NCBI GenBank assembly: GCA_015767395.1
Contig: JADWMI010000007.1
Span: forward strand, 1 to 5,187
From: Bacteroidota bacterium
GTDB taxonomy: Bacteria; Bacteroidota; Bacteroidia; Flavobacteriales; Flavobacteriaceae
DNA: 5,187 nucleotides
Direction: 5' to 3'
The notes beneath the pieces are model-generated. The model worked only from the letters and a program-made list of their open reading frames with translations. It did no database searches and was not told the origin of the DNA. This document shows positions 1 to 5,187 of the stretch, piece after piece (the first letter of the stretch is position 1; each line of letters begins with the position of its first letter). The translations under genes and the position numbers were made by a program.

Positions 1-1379
1 CCTTTTGCTAAAATTGAAACAGGTATTCTTTCATTTATATTATGAATAGTTTCTAAATATTTTTTTTCTAAAATTACTGGGGAAATTGCAAATCCTGGTA
101 CTCCAGCCTGCCTAAAAACGCCAACATCATTAAAGTTAGGAAGTAAAATTGTTATTACATTACTATTAGGATATGTATGCTTTATTGCTTTATCAATACT
201 TTGATAATATATGGAGTTATTATTTGAAGATTGTATATCGGGCATAGATTGTAATATCTTAATTTTAATATTATCATTCCCCAGTTTTTTAGTCAGTTCA
301 GCTAGAAAAATTTCACTAGATACCGTTGGAAGCAATCTACAATCTAAGCGGGCGGTGACCTTACTCGGAATAACATTTATGACTTCACTATAACTTTCAA
401 TACTTGTCAACGTAATTGTATTAGAAAATATTGAAAACATTTCTGGTGTTTTTCTTAACTGTGGAATTAAAAGAGGTTTAAACAATTTAGGATGCTTTAA
501 AAACCAACCTTTAAAACCTCCTTGCACTTTCCCAAGTTGCTTTAACACTTCAACATTTAAATCTGTAAAAACAGGTTTTTGCTCCTTTTTTAAAACTTGA
601 TATAAAGCAGCATTCATTTCTTTGGTTGCATACTCTTTTGGCGTCACAGAACCGTGACTTGATGTTTCTATGTTCAGTTCCAATTCGAGCCATAGCGCTC
701 TTTTATGCGCAACTGAGATACTAAACAATGGAATTTTAGAACTAGGATCTAGCATTCCAATAAGCCCTGGTGAACCTTCACCAATTACAACTTCAGGGTT
801 TAATTCTTTTAAAAAATTATTTACAACATACTTTACACCACCATCGGTTTGTGTTTCCTCACTTGATACTGCTAAAAAAGTAATATTAAAAGGTAATTGT
901 TTATTATAGTATTTTCTCTTAATTTCTAAAAGTGAATATAATTGCATAACAGCATTCCCTTTATTATCAAATGCACCACGCCCCCAAATTTCATTGTCTA
1001 TAATTTCACCGGAAAAAGGATCATGTGTCCAAGTTGAATATTCTCCAGGAGGTACCACATCAATATGGTTTAAAAAAATGATATTAGGCAATTGTTCTGA
1101 CAGTGGATATAATGAAGCTGCAAAATTATACTTTCCATTTTCATCACCCATTTGCTTGATAAATAAATTATTTTCAACACAAACTTCTTTTAACCACTCA
1201 CCTGCAGCTTTTTCATTTCCACTTATTGAGTTATATTGAATATAATCACTTAAAGCTTCCTCAATATTAAGAAACGCTCCATTATGAATTACAAGTGACT
1301 CATTAGCCATTTGTGAATAGCTACTTTGAGAAACTAGACCAAAAAAATAGAAGAAAAATAGAAACAGTATTTTTTTCAT
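1..1379 (-). CDS. Exported M20-family metallopeptidase, carboxypeptidase S / PM20D1-like (C-terminus cut by window edge)
   Basis: The open frame runs from ATG at 1379 leftwards off the window: 459 full codons, no stop. Residues 1-22 form a signal peptide (MKK, a Phe/Leu-rich core, then SQSSYSQ), so the enzyme probably acts in the periplasm or outside the cell. M20 signatures appear in order: HIDVVP with metal ligand H105 and D107; GRGAFDNKG with bridging D138; SSEET with general base E174 and ligand E175; GEG with probable ligand E201; the SSHGS dimerisation-domain His at 242; and near the end HNINERIP with ligand H446. The spacing and the lid region resemble carboxypeptidase S and PM20D1 more than DapE or ArgE. 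These enzymes are two-zinc hydrolases of peptide or N-acyl amino acid amide bonds; the substrate here cannot be told. Because M20 proteins usually end soon after the last His motif, only a short tail should be missing. The gene is divergent from its neighbour, with no visible partner in the window. Confidence 0.9.
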   Translation of the reverse strand, partial: MKKILFLFFFYFFGLVSQSSYSQMANESLVIHNGAFLNIEEALSDYIQYNSISGNEKAAGEWLKEVCVENNLFIKQMGDENGKYNFAASLYPLSEQLPNIIFLNHIDVVPPGEYSTWTHDPFSGEIIDNEIWGRGAFDNKGNAVMQLYSLLEIKRKYYNKQLPFNITFLAVSSEETQTDGGVKYVVNNFLKELNPEVVIGEGSPGLIGMLDPSSKIPLFSISVAHKRALWLELELNIETSSHGSVTPKEYATKEMNAALYQVLKKEQKPVFTDLNVEVLKQLGKVQGGFKGWFLKHPKLFKPLLIPQLRKTPEMFSIFSNTITLTSIESYSEVINVIPSKVTARLDCRLLPTVSSEIFLAELTKKLGNDNIKIKILQSMPDIQSSNNNSIYYQSIDKAIKHTYPNSNVITILLPNFNDVGVFRQAGVPGFAISPVILEKKYLETIHNINERIPVSILAK

Positions 1380-1679
1380 AAAACTAACAGAAATTATCAT
1401 CTAACTTCTACTAACTTTTATAGATAAAGAACAGATTATAGAATAATTGATTTTTAAGATTTACAATGTACATCTTTTTCATTTCTTATAAAAGTCTCTA
1501 GATCTTCAAAACATTAAATAGGTACAATCCTAGATTAGTCTGGGGGTTCAAAAGAATAAAAAAATAAATTTAAAAAAAAGTGAAGAAACCACTCAAAAAT
1601 AATTTACGCTTTATCAATAATTTATTTCAAATATTTTCGTAAATTACTGGAATAATATTCTGAACTAAAATTTACGATT
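1380..1679. other. Divergent 300-bp intergenic region
   Basis: This stretch separates the minus-strand peptidase from the plus-strand lipoprotein, so it should hold promoters for both. No perfect TAnnTTTG element was found on either strand. The best plus-strand candidate is TATTTTCG at 1632-1639 with TTTA at 1610-1613 (18-bp spacing), which is weak. The right third carries the AATTTACG repeats annotated separately. No convincing small gene, RNA gene or terminator was seen. A lone G-run near 1541 and an A-rich tract at about 1557-1579 stand out only in composition. Confidence 0.6.
1600..1676. repeat. Three copies of AATTTACG, two forming an inverted repeat, upstream of the lipoprotein gene
   Basis: AATTTACG occurs at 1601-1608 (plus), as CGTAAATT at 1638-1645 (minus) and again at 1669-1676 (plus), ending three bases before the start codon at 1680. 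The first two extend to a perfect 9-bp inverted repeat, TAATTTACG / CGTAAATTA, with a 29-bp spacer. I found no further copy of the octamer in the window. The second copy overlaps a weak -7-like element (TATTTTCG, 1632-1639). This may be a cluster of regulator-binding sites or a hairpin in the leader RNA; the role is inferred from position only. Confidence 0.45.
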
Positions 1680-2189
1680 ATGAAAAAAGCTTTGGTACTA
1701 TTAATATGCTTTTCAGCATTATTTTCATGTCAAAATCAACCTCGATACACCACTTCTTCTCCAGAAATTGATATTGCAAAAGAGCACCTTAAAGCCTATG
1801 TAAATGGTGATTGGGAAACTTGGAAAGCACAATATACCGAAGACTCTAAAATATACCACAACAATTGGGATGATGCAAGAACCAGTGAGGAAGCATTAAT
1901 TGGACATAAATTAATTATATCCTACTTATCAACTTATGAATATATTGATGAACCATTGTTTTATGAAATGACTATTGATGATGATGGAAAGAAATGGGTG
2001 AACTTTTGGGGTGTTTGGCAAGGAACACTTGCTGAAACAGGTATTGTATTAAAAATCCCTGTTCATCTTTCTATTAATTATGTTGATGGAAAAGTTGCAG
2101 AAGAATACGGTTTCTGGGACACAAGTAAATTAATAGAAGCCCTGAATGAGGCGAAACCTGAGACACCAGAAATGGTAAGTACCGAATAA
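1680..2189 (+). CDS. Lipoprotein with NTF2/SnoaL-like domain
   Basis: The 169-residue product begins with MKK, a short hydrophobic stretch and the lipobox LFSC, with the lipidated cysteine at position 17. The mature protein is therefore membrane-anchored. The residues after the cysteine (QNQPRYTT) lack the acidic pattern typical of Bacteroidota surface lipoproteins, which favours a periplasm-facing position; this is a weak inference. The rest looks like one NTF2/SnoaL-like cone-shaped alpha+beta domain: an N-terminal helix (about 29-40), then NGDWETWKAQYTEDSKIYHN (43-61 region), which is the usual start of SnoaL-type proteins, then strands around 94-98, 106-115 and 122-135, and KVAEEYGFWDTSKLIEAL (138-155). 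The family includes isomerases, hydrolases and non-enzymatic binding proteins, so no reaction can be assigned. A terminator follows, so it is probably a single-gene transcript. No Shine-Dalgarno is visible before ATG 1680, as is usual in this phylum. Confidence 0.82.
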   Translation: MKKALVLLICFSALFSCQNQPRYTTSSPEIDIAKEHLKAYVNGDWETWKAQYTEDSKIYHNNWDDARTSEEALIGHKLIISYLSTYEYIDEPLFYEMTIDDDGKKWVNFWGVWQGTLAETGIVLKIPVHLSINYVDGKVAEEYGFWDTSKLIEALNEAKPETPEMVSTE

Positions 2190-2214
2190 TTTTAAAAATA
2201 TTTATCACTTTTTG

Positions 2215-2253
2215 TAACACCTTCTTCAAAAAAATGGGAGGTGTTATTTTTTT
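2215..2253 (+). terminator. Intrinsic terminator after the lipoprotein gene
   Basis: TAACACCT (2215-2222) pairs perfectly with AGGTGTTA (2239-2246). The stem can extend inward by about three more pairs using G-T wobbles. Seven Ts (2247-2253) follow immediately. It starts 25 bp after the lipoprotein stop codon, as expected for a Rho-independent terminator of that gene, and separates it from the small basic protein. Confidence 0.8.
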
Positions 2254-2290
2254 ATCTTATATTATAAAATTAATTCATAAATCATTTCAA

Positions 2291-2440
2291 ATGGCAAAAC
2301 TCGGACGTCCTAAAAACACCGTAAACAAGGCTAAACACTCTAAGTTAATAACACAAAAGAAAAATAAATTGAAAGAAAAAAAATTAGCAAATGCTGAACG
2401 ATTAAAAGCGATTATTAGAAAAAGTAAAGAAAACAACTAG
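2291..2440 (+). CDS. Small, strongly basic protein with AT-hook-like GRP core, unknown function
   Basis: This 49-residue protein starts MAKLGRPKNT and holds 14 Lys, 3 Arg and only 3 acidic residues (no Asp), giving a net charge near +14. The N-terminus contains the G-R-P core of AT-hook minor-groove DNA-binding motifs, flanked by Lys. Residues about 21-46 (KKNKLKEKKLANAERLKAI and on) should form one amphipathic, Lys-rich helix. No signal peptide or membrane segment is seen. The frame is open further upstream to ATG 2234, but that ATG lies inside the terminator hairpin, so ATG 2291 is the likely start. A DNA- or RNA-binding role is plausible from charge alone and is not demonstrated. No clear promoter or terminator of its own was seen. 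A real gene is likely because the composition is non-random and the N-terminus is motif-like, but I do not recognise a named family. Confidence 0.6.
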   Translation: MAKLGRPKNTVNKAKHSKLITQKKNKLKEKKLANAERLKAIIRKSKENN

Positions 2441-2562
2441 ATATACTAAGTTGTATCGGCTCACATTCAATGAGTTAAAAAAAATTATCATCAATAATTA
2501 TACGAAAAATTAATTTCTTCATCCATCTTAACCAATATTCATTTCATTGTAATTTTAAACAA

Positions 2563-2600
2563 ATAATTAAAAAATTTGGTAATTCTAAATTTTAAATTAT
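2563..2600. promoter_or_regulatory. AT-rich quasi-palindrome overlapping the promoter, candidate operator
   Basis: AAAATTT (2571-2577) and AAATTTT (2587-2593) form a perfect 7-bp inverted repeat with a 9-bp spacer. The outer flanks continue the symmetry with a one-base offset (ATAATT at 2563-2568 against AATTAT at 2595-2600). The dyad covers the -33 element and the spacer of the candidate promoter, where a dimeric XRE/LexA-type repressor encoded just downstream could block transcription. The evidence is position and symmetry only, and AT-rich sequence produces such symmetry easily. Confidence 0.3.
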
Positions 2601-2605
2601 CTTAG
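2575..2605 (+). promoter_or_regulatory. Candidate Bacteroidota-type promoter of the repressor-nuclease operon
   Basis: TTTG at 2575-2578 is followed after 19 bp by TATCTTAG at 2598-2605, which matches TAnnTTTG except at one position. Element types and spacing fit the known -33/-7 promoter of Bacteroidota. Transcription would start near 2612, leaving a leader of about 33 nt before ATG 2645. This also argues against the in-frame TTG at 2615 as the start codon. The region is very AT-rich, so chance matches are possible. Confidence 0.45.
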
Positions 2606-2644
2606 CTTATATAATTGGCAAAATACGCTCACTTAATAAGCTTT

Positions 2645-3418
2645 ATGAAATACTTGGCAAACAATATTAAACATTTAAGAACTTTAAAAGGATTAACACA
2701 AGAACAATTTTCAACTATTTTAGATGTTTCTCGCTCAAGAATAAGTTCTTATGAAGAGAACAGGGCAGTTCCACCCATAGATTTTTTAGTTGATTTATCT
2801 GAATATTTCAATATTCCAATTGATGCATTTATCAAAAATGATTTATCATCGGCAACAGATGCTGCTTTTATTGAAATAGGGGAAAAACGAATTTTATTTC
2901 CTATTACTGTAAGTGAAGATAATGAAGATTTAGTTGATCTTGTACCTATTGAAGCTTCTGCAGGATATTTACAAGGCTATTCAGATCCGGAGTATATTGA
3001 ACATCTAAATAAAATAAAATTGCCTTTTTTACCAACAGGAACACATAGAGCATTTCCCATTAAAGGTGATTCTATGTTACCTGTAAAAAGCGGATCTTAT
3101 ATAGTTGCGCGCTATGTTGAAAATATTAAATATTTAAAAGATGGGAGAACCTATATTGTGCTCACTTTAAATGATGGTATTGTTTATAAAAGAGTCTACG
3201 ATAAAATTGAAGAACATGGCATGTTATTATTGGCCTCGGACAATAAAAAATATGACCCCTACTATGTGCCAATTGATGAGATAATTGAATTGTGGGAATT
3301 TACCTGTAGTATCAATACACAAGAATACGACGAACAGGAGTTAAAAATTAGCAGTATCGCTAACATGCTAACCCAGTTAGGAGTTGAATTAAAGGAACTT
3401 GAAAAAGCAGTACATTAA
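2645..3418 (+). CDS. XRE-family repressor with LexA-like S24 self-cleaving protease domain
   Basis: The product has 257 residues from ATG 2645. An in-frame TTG at 2615 would add 10 residues, but it sits almost at the predicted transcription start. Residues 4-60 are a helix-turn-helix of XRE/HTH_3 type, with helix 2 at about 18-28 (TQEQFSTILDV) and recognition helix at about 29-39 (SRSRISSYEEN). Residues about 100-220 form an S24/LexA-like domain: an Ala-Gly bond in ASAGY (A106-G107) at the expected self-cleavage site, catalytic serine S143 in GDSMLP, and catalytic lysine K182 in VYKRV. All elements for self-cleavage are present. A charged helical tail follows (about 225-257). LexA/CI-type proteins repress until RecA on single-stranded DNA triggers cleavage; whether this one is RecA-responsive is inferred. 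Its stop overlaps the next start (TAATG), so the two genes are probably translationally coupled and the repressor likely controls its own operon. An alternative is a prophage-derived repressor, but no phage genes are visible nearby. Confidence 0.9.
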   Translation: MKYLANNIKHLRTLKGLTQEQFSTILDVSRSRISSYEENRAVPPIDFLVDLSEYFNIPIDAFIKNDLSSATDAAFIEIGEKRILFPITVSEDNEDLVDLVPIEASAGYLQGYSDPEYIEHLNKIKLPFLPTGTHRAFPIKGDSMLPVKSGSYIVARYVENIKYLKDGRTYIVLTLNDGIVYKRVYDKIEEHGMLLLASDNKKYDPYYVPIDEIIELWEFTCSINTQEYDEQELKISSIANMLTQLGVELKELEKAVH

Positions 3419-4812
3419 TGTATTCAATTATAGATATAGAAACTACTGGACACAGTTCTAAAATTACAGAAATCTCCATTTTTGTGTTTGATGGTGAAAA
3501 AATTATCGATGAATATACAACGCTTGTAAATCCTGAATGTATCATTCCACCGTTTATTACCAATTTAACAGGAATTACAAATGCCATGGTTGGCAATGCT
3601 CCCAAGTTTTATGAAATTGCACAAAAAGTACAAGAAATTACTAGCAACACCATTTTTGTAGCGCACAATGTAAATTTTGATTACAATATTATTCACAAAG
3701 AATTTAAAGATTTAGGTTTTGATTTTAAACGAAAAAAATTATGTACCATCCGTTTATCAAGAAAATTAATTCCTGGTTTAAATTCATATAGTTTAGGAGC
3801 ACTTTGCACTACTCAAAATATAGTTATTAAGGATAGACATAGAGCAAAAGGAGATGCTGAAGCAACTACCATATTGTTTGAAAAATTAGTGAAATTAGAC
3901 GAAAATCAAGAAGTCTTTAATTCCTTTTTAAATCCCAAATCACGACAAGCAACCCTTCCTCCCTTATTACCGAAAAAAATAGTAGACAATCTTTCAGAAA
4001 AATCGGGTGTTTATTATTTTCAAAACAACAAGAACGAAATTATCTATGTTGGAAAAGCAAATAACATAAAACAACGTGTTCTAAGCCATTTTTACGACAA
4101 AGCAAAAAAGGAAGTTACCATGTGTTTAGAAACCTCAAATGTAACTTTTACTGAAACGGGCAGCGAACTAGTAGCGCTATTGTTAGAATCTGCCGAAATA
4201 AAAAAAATATTTCCAAAATACAATCGAGCACAAAAGAGAACTTCTGAAAGCATTGGTTTATTTAGTTATGAAGACCGCGATGGTATTATTCATTTAGCCT
4301 TTAACCGCTTAAAACTAGTTTCCAATCCGTTAATGAAATTTCACAGCAATATTGAAGTCAGGCTTTTTCTTGAAAAATTATGTGAGGAATTTGAATTATG
4401 CCCAAAATATTGCCACTTACAATCTAATATTGACAAGTGCTTTCATTTTCAAATAAAAAAATGCAAAGGAATTTGCAGTGAAAAAGAAGCGGTTGAGACA
4501 TATAATTTAAGAGTAAAAAAGGCTATTGAATCCGTTCAATTTCAATCAGAAAATTTTGTAATTAAAGAAACTGGTAGAAACAATACAGAGTTTGCCTTTG
4601 TTTTAATTATAAATGGTGTTTATAAAGGTTTTGGATATGCTGAAAAAGAATTGACTTTGATTTCTGAATATTTGGAAGCGATAACCCCACAAAAAGACAA
4701 CAACGATATTAAACGAATATTAAATTCTTATTTAAAGAAAAATACAGAGACTGTTGAAGAACTAAAAGAGGTAACTATTGAACTGGATTCTTTTAATTTG
4801 TTTGCATCATAA
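3418..4812 (+). CDS. Fused DEDDh exonuclease / GIY-YIG (UvrC-Cho-like) endonuclease
   Basis: This 464-residue protein joins two nucleases. Residues 1-160 are a DnaQ/epsilon-like 3'-5' exonuclease with the full DEDDh set: D6 and E8 in DIETTG, D88 in NVNFDYN, H141 and D146 in HRAKGD. Residues about 193-275 are a GIY-YIG domain like the UvrC N-terminus and Cho: GVY 197-199, YVG 210-212, R220, catalytic E257 in LLLESAE, then FPKYN. Residues 328-353 carry cysteines at 328, 332, 341, 349 and 353; the last three follow the UvrC spacing C-X7-C-X3-C. The UvrC C-terminal RNase H-like nuclease and HhH domains are absent, so at most one GIY-YIG-type incision is expected, as with Cho. DnaQ-UvrC fusions of this kind are known in other bacteria, including mycobacteria. 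The likely role is cytoplasmic DNA repair: nicking damaged DNA and trimming the 3' end. That order of events is inferred. The start overlaps the repressor stop, and DIETTG lies five residues in, as expected for a true N-terminus. Confidence 0.9.
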   Translation: MYSIIDIETTGHSSKITEISIFVFDGEKIIDEYTTLVNPECIIPPFITNLTGITNAMVGNAPKFYEIAQKVQEITSNTIFVAHNVNFDYNIIHKEFKDLGFDFKRKKLCTIRLSRKLIPGLNSYSLGALCTTQNIVIKDRHRAKGDAEATTILFEKLVKLDENQEVFNSFLNPKSRQATLPPLLPKKIVDNLSEKSGVYYFQNNKNEIIYVGKANNIKQRVLSHFYDKAKKEVTMCLETSNVTFTETGSELVALLLESAEIKKIFPKYNRAQKRTSESIGLFSYEDRDGIIHLAFNRLKLVSNPLMKFHSNIEVRLFLEKLCEEFELCPKYCHLQSNIDKCFHFQIKKCKGICSEKEAVETYNLRVKKAIESVQFQSENFVIKETGRNNTEFAFVLIINGVYKGFGYAEKELTLISEYLEAITPQKDNNDIKRILNSYLKKNTETVEELKEVTIELDSFNLFAS

Positions 4813-4822
4813 AATTTAAAAA

Positions 4823-5187
4823 ATGAAAGCCGTTACTGTAACCGTTTTAAAAAAGGAATTAAAAAATCAATCTCAAAGTGAATTGATTGAATTATGCTTG
4901 CGTCTCTCTAAATTTAAAAAGGAAAATAAAGAATTGTTAACCTACCTTTTATTTGAATCTTCATATGAAGAAGGTTATATAGAAACGGTGAAATTAGAAA
5001 TAGATGAGCTTTTTGAATTGATCAACACGAATACGTATTATTTTATAAAAAAAAGCATTCGTAAAATATTAAGAACCATAAAAAAATACATTCGTTATTC
5101 TAAAAAGAAAGAAACAGAAATTGAACTCCTCCTCTATTTTTGTGAAAAATTAAGAGCGTTTAAACCTTCCATAAACAATAACACAGT
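4823..5187 (+). CDS. Unrecognised charged helical protein, third gene of the operon (C-terminus cut by window edge)
   Basis: The frame opens with ATG 4823, 10 bp after the nuclease stop, and stays open to the window end (121 full codons). The sequence begins MKAVTVTVLKKELKNQSQSE and appears almost wholly helical. It is rich in Lys and Glu, with heptad-like Leu/Ile (LIELCLRLSKFKKENKELL at 21-39) and a very basic helix at about 74-96 (FIKKSIRKILRTIKKYIRY). No signal peptide, membrane segment or catalytic motif is visible. The tight spacing indicates co-transcription with the repressor and nuclease, so a role linked to that module is possible. I do not recognise a characterised family and assign no function. 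Leu/Ile periodicity and sustained codon structure make a real gene very likely. Confidence 0.78.
   Translation, partial: MKAVTVTVLKKELKNQSQSELIELCLRLSKFKKENKELLTYLLFESSYEEGYIETVKLEIDELFELINTNTYYFIKKSIRKILRTIKKYIRYSKKKETEIELLLYFCEKLRAFKPSINNNT

Noticed and set aside
211..1239. Plus-strand open frames at 211-393, 670-909 and 994-1239
   Set aside because: They lie antisense within the clearly real M20 peptidase gene and show no domain, signal or initiation context of their own.
1380..1450. TAGTTTTA-like promoter element on the minus strand in front of the peptidase
   Set aside because: It lies within a few bases of the start codon, too close to serve as -7 for a normal transcript, and no matching -33 element was found.
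2234..2290. Upstream in-frame ATG that would lengthen the small basic protein by 19 residues
   Set aside because: The ATG lies in the loop of the terminator hairpin, and the added residues (hydrophobic, then basic) do not fit the cleaner MAKLGRPK start at 2291.
2433..2454. Inverted repeat ACAACT / AGTTGT around the stop codon of the small basic gene, considered as a terminator
   Set aside because: Only 6 bp, mostly A-T, and not followed by a T-run.
2470..2476. CTCA...TGAG and CATTCAATG symmetries near 2460-2476 as an operator
   Set aside because: Short, centred on different positions and not close to the promoter core, so chance is likely.
2615..2644. TTG start that would add 10 residues to the repressor
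   Set aside because: It sits about 3 bases from the predicted transcription start, and ATG 2645 begins directly before the helix-turn-helix domain.
3360..3605. Minus-strand open frame of 81 residues
   Set aside because: It is antisense to the end of the repressor and the start of the nuclease, both strongly supported, and has no recognisable features.

Overview
The window is AT-rich DNA, roughly 30% G+C by eye, without recognisable Shine-Dalgarno sequences. Its best promoter candidate resembles the Bacteroidota form (TTTG around -33, TAnnTTTG around -7). Together with the protein types, this suggests a member of the Flavobacteriia (phylum Bacteroidota), probably Flavobacteriaceae. The genus cannot be determined.

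Left part (1-1379, minus strand): an exported M20-family metallopeptidase of the carboxypeptidase S / PM20D1 type. Its active-site motifs look complete, and its extreme C-terminus lies beyond the left edge. A 300-bp divergent spacer (1380-1679) follows. It holds three copies of the octamer AATTTACG, two of them forming a 9-bp inverted repeat, just in front of the next gene.

Middle (1680-2440, plus strand): a lipoprotein with an NTF2/SnoaL-like domain (1680-2189), closed by a good intrinsic terminator (2215-2253). Next is a 49-residue, strongly basic protein with an AT-hook-like GRP core (2291-2440). Its function is unknown.

Right part (2645-5187, plus strand): a compact set that reads as one operon. 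The first gene is an XRE/LexA-like repressor with an S24 self-cleaving protease domain. Its stop codon overlaps the start of a fused nuclease made of a DEDDh (DnaQ/epsilon-like) exonuclease, a GIY-YIG (UvrC/Cho-like) endonuclease and a UvrC-like cysteine cluster. After 10 bp comes an unrecognised, charged, helical protein that runs off the right edge. A promoter with an overlapping quasi-palindrome sits before the repressor. The combination looks like a self-regulated, possibly DNA-damage-inducible repair module. It is the most interesting part of the window. The damage-response role is inferred from domain content and order and is not shown by the sequence alone.

No tRNA, rRNA, CRISPR array, insertion sequence or attachment site was seen.
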